Shown in pieces: positions 27,437-36,475 of a stretch of 38,482 bases of DNA; the first letter of the stretch is position 1, and each line of letters starts with the position of its first letter. Under the pieces are notes generated by a model. The model saw only the letters and a list, made by a program, of their open reading frames with translations. It was not told the origin of the DNA and did no database searches. This DNA is from Oscillospiraceae bacterium (GTDB lineage Bacteria > Bacillota > Clostridia > Oscillospirales > CAG-272): contig SVRO01000003.1 of assembly GCA_015064795.1 (NCBI GenBank), positions 1 through 38,482 on the forward strand, given 5' to 3'. The translations under genes and the position numbers were made by a program.

Positions 27437-28282
27437 TTAGGCTTTCTTGTGATGCTGCTTGGACGCCTCCGCCAAAATGACCGACGCCGCGGTCGACACG
27501 TTAAAAGAGTTCACCTTTCCATACATGGGAATGGAAACCACAAAATCACTTCTCTCAAGAACCAGCTTGGAAACACCGTCGCCTTCGCTTCCAAACACGA
27601 TAACGGCACCACCCGAAAAGTCGGTATCGTAATAGTTTTGACCTCCCGCCTCAGCGGCGTATACCCAAAGTCCCTGCTTTTTCAAGGACTCCAGCGTAGA
27701 AACGATATTGGATACCTTGGCGATGGCCAAATGCTCGATCGCACCGGCAGACGCCTTGCTAACGAGTGGCGTAAGACCGCTTGCACGTCTCTTGGGAAGA
27801 ATGAGCCCGTGCGCCCCCACGCCCTCGGCACAACGGATCAACGCCCCGAGGTTATAAGGGTCCGTAATGCCGTCCGAAACGACGATCAACGGCTTTTCCC
27901 CACGTTCCTCGGCAATTTTCAAAATATCCTCAACCGACGAATATTCCTTTTCGGCCGCCATAGCAACGATGCCCTGATGTGGCGCAAAACCCGAAACCGA
28001 ATCCAATTTCGCCTTTTCTACCTCAAGGATCGGAATTCCCATCCTGCGAGCCTCAGCCACAAGGACGATGATCGAGCCCTCAAGCTCTCCCTTGCGAATC
28101 CAGATTTTATCAATCGAGCGTCCCGAACGCAACAGCTCACGAACGGCATTGCGGCCAATTACAAGCCCCGAGCTTTCTTCTTCCTCGCGCGGTTCACGGG
28201 AAACCGTTTTCTCGTCTCCGTTTCGCCAATCGCTCTTTCCTCGATACGATTTTTGATGACGTTCCGTTTTGTTATATGCCAT
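27437..28282 (-). CDS. rlmB: 23S rRNA (guanosine(2251)-2'-O)-methyltransferase RlmB (SpoU family)
   Basis: VIGRNAVRELLRSGRSIDKIWI; DGITDPYNLGALIRCAEGVGAHGLILPKRRA; VIVFGSEGDGVSKLVLERSDFVVSIPMYGKVNSFNVSTAASVIL. Confidence 0.93.
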   Translation of the reverse strand: MAYNKTERHQKSYRGKSDWRNGDEKTVSREPREEEESSGLVIGRNAVRELLRSGRSIDKIWIRKGELEGSIIVLVAEARRMGIPILEVEKAKLDSVSGFAPHQGIVAMAAEKEYSSVEDILKIAEERGEKPLIVVSDGITDPYNLGALIRCAEGVGAHGLILPKRRASGLTPLVSKASAGAIEHLAIAKVSNIVSTLESLKKQGLWVYAAEAGGQNYYDTDFSGGAVIVFGSEGDGVSKLVLERSDFVVSIPMYGKVNSFNVSTAASVILAEASKQHHKKA

Positions 28283-28327
28283 AAGTTTATCCTTCCCAAC
28301 AATGTCTATATTATATTAGTTCTTTAT

Positions 28328-28333
28328 ATTATA
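28328..28333 (-). promoter_or_regulatory. Candidate -10 (TATAAT) for the rlmB operon
   Basis: Reverse strand GATGCTATAATATAAAG about 46 bp upstream of the rlmB start; -35 only weakly matched. Confidence 0.5.
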
Positions 28334-28414
28334 GCATCTTTTTTCACTTTTGTATATACCTTTTTCAAATTTTTGATTTTTTCTTCCTTTTGAACAGAAA
28401 AACAGAAAAAGTCC

Positions 28415-28443
28415 TTGAAAAAAATGCGCAAATGTAGTATAAT
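28415..28443 (+). promoter_or_regulatory. Sigma-A type promoter TTGAAA (28415-28420), N17, TATAAT (28438-28443)
   Basis: Upstream of the Gfo/Idh/MocA gene. Confidence 0.75.
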
Positions 28444-28477
28444 AACTGTATATATAGTTTCAAAGGGAGGAGCGGGT

Positions 28478-29614
28478 ATGGATTTCAAACATTTGAAGAT
28501 CGGTCTGCTTGGCTTCGGCAGTATGGGACGTGCGCATTCCTATGCCATAAAAAATCTGCCATTCTTCTATACAGAGCTCCCCTTTTCCGCGGAAATCGTT
28601 GGCGTATGCACCACAAGTATGGAAAAAGCCGAGAAAGTCTGCCGTGAATTTGGCTTTTCCGTTCCCACGGTAAGCGAGGATGATCTGCTCCTGAGCCCTG
28701 ACGTTGATATCATTGATATCTGTACGCCCAATATTTATCATTACGACACCTTAAAGAAGGCGTTACTCGCAGGCAAGCATATCTATTGTGAAAAGCCTCT
28801 CTGTGTTTCCGCCGCGCAGGCCCACGAGATTGCCCTTCTTGCAGAAAAAAGTGGGAAAATACACAAGATCGTTTTCAACAACCGCTATATTCCCGCCGTT
28901 ATGCGTGCCAAGGAGCTGATCGAGGAGGGGCGCTTAGGAAGGCTTCTTTCTTTTGATGCCGCCTATCTGCACAGTAGCTCGGTTTTCACGGAACGAAACG
29001 CAGGATGGAAACAAAACAAAGACATCTGTGGCGGCGGCGTTCTTTTTGATCTTGGATCGCACGTTATTGACATGATATACCATCTTTGCGGTAACTTTCA
29101 CTCGGTTTGCGCCACCACGCAGATCGCCTTCCCAACTCGCACGGGAATGGACGGCAAGCCTTGGCAAACCAATGCCGATGAGGCCTTCTATATGCTGGCA
29201 AAGCTTTCGTGCGGTGCTATGGGAACCCTTCGCGCCTCCAAAATTTCCTGCGGTGCAAACGACGATCTTTTCTTTGAGATCTACGGTGAAAAGGGTGCGC
29301 TCAAATACTCGTTGATGGAGCCGAATTGGCTTTGGTTTTACGATAACACAAAAGAAGAAAAGGCACTCGGCGGAGAACGCGGCTTTACCAAAATAGAGGC
29401 CGCGGGCCGTTATGCGTTGCCCGGTGGCATTTTCCCCTCGCCGAAGGCACCGATCGGATGGCTTTCGGGACATGTAGAAAGCTATCGCGATTTTTTGAAT
29501 TCTGTCTCAAAAGAAACACAATCAAACCCAAATTTCTTCGATGCAGCTTACGTGCAAAAAATTATGGAAGCGGCATACCTCTCGGCTGAGCAAGGCGTAT
29601 GGATGGAGATTTGA
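28478..29614 (+). CDS. Gfo/Idh/MocA family NAD(P)-dependent oxidoreductase
   Basis: KIGLLGFGSMGRAHSYAIKN Rossmann motif; AGKHIYCEKPLCVSAAQA (EKP motif). Confidence 0.92.
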   Translation: MDFKHLKIGLLGFGSMGRAHSYAIKNLPFFYTELPFSAEIVGVCTTSMEKAEKVCREFGFSVPTVSEDDLLLSPDVDIIDICTPNIYHYDTLKKALLAGKHIYCEKPLCVSAAQAHEIALLAEKSGKIHKIVFNNRYIPAVMRAKELIEEGRLGRLLSFDAAYLHSSSVFTERNAGWKQNKDICGGGVLFDLGSHVIDMIYHLCGNFHSVCATTQIAFPTRTGMDGKPWQTNADEAFYMLAKLSCGAMGTLRASKISCGANDDLFFEIYGEKGALKYSLMEPNWLWFYDNTKEEKALGGERGFTKIEAAGRYALPGGIFPSPKAPIGWLSGHVESYRDFLNSVSKETQSNPNFFDAAYVQKIMEAAYLSAEQGVWMEI

Positions 29615-29627
29615 CAAGGAGAATACC

Positions 29628-30242
29628 ATGAAAATTATTGGTCTGACGGGCCCAAGCGGCGCCGGCAAAGGACTTTGCGACGAATATTTTCGCGCGGTGG
29701 GAATTCCGTGCATCGATACGGACAAGGTTTACCACGATCTGCTGATTCCCCCGTCTCAATGCGCCGACGAGCTTGCAAATCGCTTTGGCCAAGAAATACG
29801 AAACCCCGATCAAACGATCAACCGCCAAAAGCTTGCAAGTATCGTTTTTTCGGACAAAAGCGGCAAGGCCGCAAAGGATCTGAACGCGATTTCCCACAAA
29901 TACGTCCGCAAAAAAACGCTTGCCTTACTTGAGGAATTTCGGGTGGAGGCAAAAAGCGCGGCAGTAGTCGACGCACCGCTTCTCTTTGAAGCGTTGTTTG
30001 ACCGTTTTTGCGATTTTACCATAGCCGTTCTTGCCGAGCGTGAGATTCGTGCAGCCCGTATTATGAAGCGAGATACGCTTTCACGTGAAAAAGCCGACGA
30101 ACGGATCGCGGCACAACAAAAGGACGAATTTTACCGTTCGAAAGCCAAATATACCCTATACAACGACGGAGAAAAAAACGAATTATTTTTGTCACTGGCC
30201 GACATTTTAACAAAAGAAAGTGTCTCGTTAGAAACAAAATGA
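29628..30242 (+). CDS. coaE: Dephospho-CoA kinase
   Basis: MKIIGLTGPSGAGKGLCDEYFRAVGIPCIDTDKVYHDL; P-loop; VVDAPLLFEA. Confidence 0.9.
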   Translation: MKIIGLTGPSGAGKGLCDEYFRAVGIPCIDTDKVYHDLLIPPSQCADELANRFGQEIRNPDQTINRQKLASIVFSDKSGKAAKDLNAISHKYVRKKTLALLEEFRVEAKSAAVVDAPLLFEALFDRFCDFTIAVLAEREIRAARIMKRDTLSREKADERIAAQQKDEFYRSKAKYTLYNDGEKNELFLSLADILTKESVSLETK

Positions 30243-30255
30243 AAAGGAGAATCGT

Positions 30256-31623
30256 ATGAAGAACGAACTCATCTACCAAAAGAAAAACTTTTACGAGCTT
30301 TTCGGCACAGCCGAAAAAAAGGCGGCACACGATTACGCCGTTGGATATACGAATTTTTTGGATAAAGCAAAAACTGAGCGTGAGGCGGTAAGCTATGCCG
30401 TAGCCAAAGCCGAGGCCAACGGCTTTCTTCCCTATTCCTTCGGCATGAAGCTGAATGTCGGTGGAAAGTATTATTTCAATAATCGTGAAAAAAATCTATT
30501 TCTTTTTACGATTGGAAAAGAGCCGCTGGAAAACGGATTCCGAATTTCCGCCGCGCACGTGGATTCGCCTCGTCTTGACCTCAAGCCTTGCCCGCTTTAC
30601 GAGGAAGGCGGTATGAGCTTTTTGAAGACGCACTACTATGGCGGCATTCGTAAATATCAGTGGGTCACGGTACCGCTTGCCCTTCACGGCGTAGTGATCA
30701 AGGCGGACGGAACGTCGGTAAATGTTACCGTAGGCGAGGACGCGGGTGATCCTATCTTTTATGTAAACGATCTGCTCCCGCATCTTGGCCACGACGACGA
30801 TAAAAAGCCGCTCGGTGACGCCATCCCTGCCGAGAAATTGAACATTCTCGTCGGAAGCGAACCGCTCGGTGACACCGATGCGCCTATCAAAGCGAATATT
30901 CTCGCTATTCTTCATGAAAAATACGGCATCACCGAGGAGGACTTTTTGTCCGCCGAGCTTTCTGCCGTTCCTGCCGATAAGGCGCGCGATATCGGCTTTG
31001 ACCGCTCTCTCATCGGTGCATACGGCCACGACGACCGCGTGTGCGCTTACCCCGCACTCACCGCGCTCTTTGATTGCGCGGATAGCGAACACTCCCTTAT
31101 GTGCATTCTTGCTGACAAGGAGGAAACGGGAAGCGATGGAAACACGGGTATGCAGGCCGATCTCATCTGCGACCTCATTCACGAGATCTCACTCGCCATG
31201 GGCGTTAATCCCACCGTCGTAAGATACAACTCTAAATGTCTGTCCGCCGATGTTTCGGCTTGCTTCGACCCCAACTTTCCCGAAGTCTTTGAAAAGAGAA
31301 ATTCTCCCCTGCTTTCTTGCGGTGTCGTTTTGACCAAATATACGGGCGCACGCGGTAAGAGCAGCACCAACGACGCCAGCGCCGAATATATCGGCTGGCT
31401 CCGCGGCGTGATGGCCAAGGACAACGTTCTCTGGCAGGCGGGAGAGCTTGGAAAGGCCGATTGCGGAGGAGGCGGCACGGTGGCCAAGTATATCGCAAAG
31501 CATAATATCGAAACCGTCGATCTCGGCGTCCCCGTTCTTTCCATGCACGCGCCTTACGAGGCAGTGGCCAAGGTGGATGTCTACGAGACCTATCGCGCCT
31601 TCTGTGCCTTTTGCAAAAACTAA
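30256..31623 (+). CDS. M18 family aminopeptidase
   Basis: FRISAAHVDSPRLDLKPCPLYEEGG; GAYGHDDRVCAYPAL; LADKEETGSDGNTGMQ; LSMHAPYE. Confidence 0.93.
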   Translation: MKNELIYQKKNFYELFGTAEKKAAHDYAVGYTNFLDKAKTEREAVSYAVAKAEANGFLPYSFGMKLNVGGKYYFNNREKNLFLFTIGKEPLENGFRISAAHVDSPRLDLKPCPLYEEGGMSFLKTHYYGGIRKYQWVTVPLALHGVVIKADGTSVNVTVGEDAGDPIFYVNDLLPHLGHDDDKKPLGDAIPAEKLNILVGSEPLGDTDAPIKANILAILHEKYGITEEDFLSAELSAVPADKARDIGFDRSLIGAYGHDDRVCAYPALTALFDCADSEHSLMCILADKEETGSDGNTGMQADLICDLIHEISLAMGVNPTVVRYNSKCLSADVSACFDPNFPEVFEKRNSPLLSCGVVLTKYTGARGKSSTNDASAEYIGWLRGVMAKDNVLWQAGELGKADCGGGGTVAKYIAKHNIETVDLGVPVLSMHAPYEAVAKVDVYETYRAFCAFCKN

Positions 31624-31647
31624 TTTCCGAGAAAGGTTCTCTCACGT

Positions 31648-32712
31648 ATGCTTGAAAAATTAAAGGCCGCCGAAGGAAAATACATCGGCATGGAGGCAGA
31701 GCTTGCAGATCCCGCTATCTTTTCGGATAACGAAAAATATGCGACACTTATGAAGGAATACAAGACTCTGACTCCGATTATTGAAAAATATCGCGAATAT
31801 AAAAAGGCGGATGCCGAGCTTTCGGATCTCAAAGAAATGCTGGATGGTAGCCTGGATGCCGAGATGCGTGAAATGGCTTCGGAGGAATATAAGCAGACGC
31901 AAAAAACGCTCACAGAGCTTTTGGATGAACTAAAGATCCTTCTACTCCCCCGTGACCCCAACGACGACAAAAATGTAATCGTCGAGATCCGTGCAGGTGC
32001 GGGCGGCGAGGAGGCGGCACTTTTTGCGGCCGTGCTTTACCGTATGTATAGTATGTACGCCGAAACGGCAGGCTTTCGCACCTCGCTTATGAATGCCAAC
32101 GAAACCGAGCTTGGCGGATTTCGCGAGATCTCTTTTATGATTGAAGGAGACGGCGCGTACTCTCGCTTTAAATTTGAGAGCGGTGTTCACCGCGTACAAC
32201 GCGTTCCCGAAACCGAATCGCAAGGAAGAATACAGACCTCAACGGCAACGGTTGCCGTTCTTCCCGAGGTTGAGGAGGTTGAAGTTGAGATCAATCCGCA
32301 GGATCTCGTTTTTGAATCCTGTAAGTCCAGCGGTAGCGGCGGTCAGCATATTAACAAGACCGAGTCTGCCGTGCGCTTAACGCACAAACCCTCGGGCATC
32401 GTCGTAGAGTGTCAGGAGGAGCGGAGCCAATTCAAAAACAAGGACAAGGCTCTCAAAATGCTTCGCGCCAAACTCTACGAGATCAAGCAAACCGAGCAAT
32501 CGCAAAAGATCGCCTCAGAGCGTCGAAGCCAAGTCGGCACGGGCGACCGAAGCGAGCGCATCCGTACCTACAACTATCCGCAAGGTCGCGTGACCGATCA
32601 TCGCATCTCGCTTACGCTTTATTCGCTGGAGGCCTTTCTCAACGGCGACATTGGAGACATGATCGACGCACTGATCACGGCGGATACCGCAGAAAAATTA
32701 AAAAACAACTAA
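31648..32712 (+). CDS. prfA: Peptide chain release factor 1
   Basis: GVHRVQRVPETESQGRIQTSTATVAVLPE (PxT anticodon-like motif); SSGSGGQHINKTESAVRLTHKPSG (GGQ). Confidence 0.97.
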   Translation: MLEKLKAAEGKYIGMEAELADPAIFSDNEKYATLMKEYKTLTPIIEKYREYKKADAELSDLKEMLDGSLDAEMREMASEEYKQTQKTLTELLDELKILLLPRDPNDDKNVIVEIRAGAGGEEAALFAAVLYRMYSMYAETAGFRTSLMNANETELGGFREISFMIEGDGAYSRFKFESGVHRVQRVPETESQGRIQTSTATVAVLPEVEEVEVEINPQDLVFESCKSSGSGGQHINKTESAVRLTHKPSGIVVECQEERSQFKNKDKALKMLRAKLYEIKQTEQSQKIASERRSQVGTGDRSERIRTYNYPQGRVTDHRISLTLYSLEAFLNGDIGDMIDALITADTAEKLKNN

Positions 32713-32725
32713 AGCAGGTGTTATT

Positions 32726-33760
32726 TTGACCACAAAAGTAATTGACGTTAAGAACGGGTTTCAAAGCCAAGACGACATAAAGGAAGCCGCAAGCATCCTT
32801 TTGGCAGGAGGCCTCGTCGTGTTCCCTACCGAGACGGTCTACGGCCTCGGCGGTGACGCTACAAATGAAAGCTCTGCCCAAAAGATTTATGCCGCCAAGG
32901 GCAGACCCTCGGACAACCCTCTAATTATTCATATTGCATCCCCCGAGGAGGCCGAGCCGTACGCCGTGACGAGTGAGACTTATTACCGACTCGCTAAGGC
33001 ATTTATGCCGGGGCCGCTCACCGTGGTCCTGCCGCGCAAGGAAAGCATTCCGCTTCGCACAACCGGAGGACTCCAAACGGTTGCCGTTCGCTGTCCATCT
33101 CACCCCATAGCAAGAGCGTTGATACGCGAGGCGGGAATTCCCATTGCCGCGCCCTCGGCCAATCTGTCGGGCAAGCCGTCTCCCACCTGCGCGCGCCACG
33201 TAATCGAGGATCTTTCGGGACGCGTCGATATGATTCTTGACGGCGGCAACTCGGAGATCGGTTTGGAATCCACCATCGTCGCACTCGACGGAAACCGGGC
33301 AACGCTTTTGCGTCCCGGTGCCATTACCGCCGACGCCCTTCGGTGCGTTTGCGAAAGCGTGACAGTAGCTCCGTCCGTTGTCGCGCAGCTTGCCGAAAAC
33401 GAGCGCCCACTCTCTCCCGGCATGAAATACAAGCATTATGCGCCAAGCGTTCCTTTTGTCCTGTTAAAAGGAAGTAAAAATAACATTCTTGATTTCTTAA
33501 AAAAAGAGCAAAAGGAAAAAAAATGTGCAATCCTTTGCTACAGCGAAGAGACCGCAGAGCTTGAAAACAAAAACCTCGTCGACATTGGAAAATCGGAAAA
33601 TCTCGATGAACAGGCCAAGCGGCTTTTCACCGCGCTTCGCGACGCCGACAAGCTAGGAGTAGACATCATATACGGTCATCTGCCAACCACCGACGGCATT
33701 GGCCTTGCCCTTTATAACCGTATGCTTCGCGCCGCGGCGCATACCATCCTTGAAGTTTAA
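32726..33760 (+). CDS. L-threonylcarbamoyladenylate synthase (Sua5/YciO/YrdC/YwlC family), TTG start
   Basis: LLAGGLVVFPTETVYGLGGDATNESSAQKIYAAKGRPSDNPLIIHI; PGPLTVVL; C-terminal Sua5 domain (LSPGMKYKHYAPS). Confidence 0.94.
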   Translation: MTTKVIDVKNGFQSQDDIKEAASILLAGGLVVFPTETVYGLGGDATNESSAQKIYAAKGRPSDNPLIIHIASPEEAEPYAVTSETYYRLAKAFMPGPLTVVLPRKESIPLRTTGGLQTVAVRCPSHPIARALIREAGIPIAAPSANLSGKPSPTCARHVIEDLSGRVDMILDGGNSEIGLESTIVALDGNRATLLRPGAITADALRCVCESVTVAPSVVAQLAENERPLSPGMKYKHYAPSVPFVLLKGSKNNILDFLKKEQKEKKCAILCYSEETAELENKNLVDIGKSENLDEQAKRLFTALRDADKLGVDIIYGHLPTTDGIGLALYNRMLRAAAHTILEV

Positions 33761-33776
33761 CACACGGAGGTAGCTC

Positions 33777-36002
33777 ATGGCAAAGAAAAGCAAATACAAC
33801 GAGCCAAAGGAAATCGTTTACGCGCCCGCGCGCGAGCAGCTCATAACCGAAACCATTGAAAAAAACTATATGCCCTACGTTATGAGCGTCATCATTTCCC
33901 GTGCCATTCCCGAGATCGACGGCCTTAAGCCCTCGCACCGAAAGCTTCTGTATACCATGTATAAAATGGGGCTTCTGAAAGGCCCAAAGACCAAGAGCGC
34001 AAACGTCGTCGGACAAACAATGAAGCTGAATCCGCATGGTGATATGGCGATCTATGAAACGCTCGTCCGTCTCACGCGCGGCAACGAAGCATTGCTCCAC
34101 CCGCTGATCGACTCCAAGGGAAGCTTTGGTAAGCAATATTCCTCCGATATGCGCTTTGCTGCCTCGCGTTACACAGAGGTCAAGCTGGATCCGATCTGCG
34201 AGGAGCTTTTTAAGGGCATTGACAAAAACGCCGTAGAATTCGTTCCCAACTACGATAACACCATGGAAGAACCGCTACTTCTTCCCTCCACTTTTCCTAA
34301 TATTCTCGTCATGCCAAACTCGGGCATTGCCGTGGGTATGGCCTCGTCAATCTGCTCCTTTAACTTGGAGGAGATCTGCGACGGAACGATCGCTCTGCTT
34401 CGTAATCCGAAAACAAGCATCGAAAAGCTGCTTGACATCATCAAGGCACCCGACTTCCCGGGTGGCGGTACCATCATCTACAACCGCGATCAGATGCGCG
34501 AGATCTACGAGACCGGTCAGGGCTCAATTAAGGTGCGCGCGCGATACAATTACGATAAAGCCGCCAACTGCATCGACATTATTCAGATCCCCTACTCCAC
34601 TTCCATTGAGCTCATCATCAAGCGCATCACCGAGCTTGTGAAGGAAGGTAAGCTCAAGGAGATCACCGATTTCCGCGACGAGATCGACCTTTCGGGCTTC
34701 AAGCTGACCATCGACATCCGCAAGGGTACCGACCCCGACAAGCTGATGGCCAAGCTTTATAAGCTGACACCGCTCGAGGATAGCTTCAAATGCAACTTTA
34801 ATATTCTAATTGATTCTACACCGCGACAGATGGGCGTTGCCGAGGTTCTTACCGAATGGATCAAATTCCGCATGGGATGCCTCCGCCGTGAATTGCAGTA
34901 TGACCTGGACAAGAAAAACGAAAAGCTTCATCTGCTTCTCGGCCTTGCCAAGATTCTACTTGACATTGACAAGGCAATCAAGATCATTCGAAACACCGAG
35001 CATGACGCCGATGTAATCAAAAATCTTATGGAGGGCTTCGGCATCGATGAGATACAGGCCGACTTCATTGCCGACATCAAGCTTCGTCATCTCAACAAGG
35101 AATATATTTTGAGCCGCATCGACGAGATCAAGGGACTTCAAGAGGAGATCGCACAAATCGAGGATATCCTCGGTGACGACCTGAAGCTGAAGGCACTCAT
35201 CTCCAAGCAGCTCACCGAGGTCAAGAAAAAGTACGGCAAGCCGAGAAAGACCTATTTGATATACGACGGTGACGTTGAGGAATACGTGGAGGATGAAAAC
35301 GAGGACAACTACAACGTCAAGGTCTACCTCAGCCGCGAGGGATATTTCAAAAAGATCACCGCACTCTCACTCCGCGGAAATGACGAGCACAAGCTCAAGG
35401 AAGGCGACGAGATCGCGTATTCGTATGACGCCACGAACAACTCCGAGCTTATCTTCTTCTCAGATAAGTGCAAGGTCTACCGCGCAAAATGCTCGGATTT
35501 TGAAAACACCAAGGCCTCAGCCATGGGTGACTTTATCCCCGCCAAGCTCGGCATGGATAGCGGCGAAAAACCCATCTTCATGCGTCTGTACACAACGCCG
35601 ACCGCCGACGAAAACATGGTCTTTATCTTCGAGAACGGCAAGGGTGTTCGCGTACCCCTTTCCTCTTACGAGACCAAGGCGACGCGCAAAAAGCTCGTAG
35701 GTGCCTACTCGGACGCTTCGCCCATTGTGGCCGCGCTCTACGAGAAGGAAAAGGATCCGTATGACATTATGATGGTCAGCTCCGACGATCGCGCCATCGT
35801 CTTTAAGACCTCACTCATTCCACTTAAGACCACCCGTTCGTCGTCGGGCGTGACACTGATGAGCCTGAAAAAAGGCAGCAAGGTGGTAAGCGTTCGCACC
35901 GACGTACCCGAGGACACCAAGGGCTATAAGAAAACCAAGCTTCCCGCGACAGGCACTCTGCTTGCCGAAAAGGATATTAAAAAACAACAGCTTACATTTT
36001 GA
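33777..36002 (+). CDS. Type IIA topoisomerase subunit A (ParC/GyrA family; topo IV-like, no canonical GyrA box)
   Basis: ISRAIPEIDGLKPSHRKLLYTM; NPHGDMAIYETLVRLTRG; MRFAASRYTEVKL catalytic Tyr; no QRRGGKG in the C-terminal domain. Confidence 0.92.
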   Translation: MAKKSKYNEPKEIVYAPAREQLITETIEKNYMPYVMSVIISRAIPEIDGLKPSHRKLLYTMYKMGLLKGPKTKSANVVGQTMKLNPHGDMAIYETLVRLTRGNEALLHPLIDSKGSFGKQYSSDMRFAASRYTEVKLDPICEELFKGIDKNAVEFVPNYDNTMEEPLLLPSTFPNILVMPNSGIAVGMASSICSFNLEEICDGTIALLRNPKTSIEKLLDIIKAPDFPGGGTIIYNRDQMREIYETGQGSIKVRARYNYDKAANCIDIIQIPYSTSIELIIKRITELVKEGKLKEITDFRDEIDLSGFKLTIDIRKGTDPDKLMAKLYKLTPLEDSFKCNFNILIDSTPRQMGVAEVLTEWIKFRMGCLRRELQYDLDKKNEKLHLLLGLAKILLDIDKAIKIIRNTEHDADVIKNLMEGFGIDEIQADFIADIKLRHLNKEYILSRIDEIKGLQEEIAQIEDILGDDLKLKALISKQLTEVKKKYGKPRKTYLIYDGDVEEYVEDENEDNYNVKVYLSREGYFKKITALSLRGNDEHKLKEGDEIAYSYDATNNSELIFFSDKCKVYRAKCSDFENTKASAMGDFIPAKLGMDSGEKPIFMRLYTTPTADENMVFIFENGKGVRVPLSSYETKATRKKLVGAYSDASPIVAALYEKEKDPYDIMMVSSDDRAIVFKTSLIPLKTTRSSSGVTLMSLKKGSKVVSVRTDVPEDTKGYKKTKLPATGTLLAEKDIKKQQLTF

Positions 36003-36016
36003 AAGGAAATAAAACC

Positions 36017-36154
36017 ATGGCAAAAGATCAAGCAAAGAAACTGAGCAAAAGAGAGAGACGCAAGGTACTTATCGTAAGACTTATGTGCCTGTTTCTCACG
36101 CTTCTTATGGTGGCCGGCGTGGCATATTATGCCCTTGTCTTCCTTTTGCAGTAA
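36017..36154 (+). CDS. 45-aa single-TM small membrane protein, hypothetical
   Basis: MAKDQAKKLSKRERRKVLIVRLMCLFLTLLMVAGVAYYALVFLLQ*; RBS-like GAAAGGAAAT upstream; below the ORF-track length cutoff. Confidence 0.7.
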   Translation: MAKDQAKKLSKRERRKVLIVRLMCLFLTLLMVAGVAYYALVFLLQ

Positions 36155-36166
36155 TCGAAAAACGGC

Positions 36167-36205
36167 AACAAAGCACGGCGATGCAACGCATTGCCGTGCT
36201 TTGTT
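36167..36205 (+). terminator. Intrinsic terminator
   Basis: AACAAAGCACGGC...GCCGTGCTTTGTT, 13-bp perfect stem. Confidence 0.85.
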
Positions 36206-36210
36206 GTTAT

Positions 36211-36363
36211 TTATTCACTTACGAATGAGAGCGTAGGATAGCCGTTGGCATCCGGACTCGCTTTGTAGAGATCACCATCTCCGTTAAGACAAGTTTCCCA
36301 ATCCGCATAGCCACCGATAGCAATGCGAATAACACAGATAAAATTCTTGTTTCTCATACACAT
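36211..36363 (-). pseudogene. Possible remnant: short ORF resembling the C-terminal tail of a secreted-type protein
   Basis: MCMRNKNFICVIRIAIGGYADWETCLNGDGDLYKASPDANGYPTLSFVSE*; no evident RBS; tail resembles the GDLTDDGYPLFSVEK tail of the CDS at 37508. Confidence 0.35.
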
Positions 36364-36386
36364 TTCTATTTTTTTTCCTTTTTCTC

Positions 36387-36415
36387 TTGATTTTGGTGAA
36401 TAAATGTGGTAGAAT
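36387..36415 (+). promoter_or_regulatory. Promoter for fba: TTGATT (36387-36392), N17, TAGAAT (36410-36415)
   Basis: Consensus-like boxes 60 bp upstream of the fba start. Confidence 0.65.
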
Positions 36416-36475
36416 AATAATGTATGAATTAAATTCAGGAAACTCCGCCCTGTGCGGAGAGAAAGGGTAAAAAAT

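Noticed and set aside
36443-36457. CTCCGC-CCT-GCGGAG-like hairpin in the fba leader
   Set aside because: Short stem beside the RBS; too small to assign function without conservation data.
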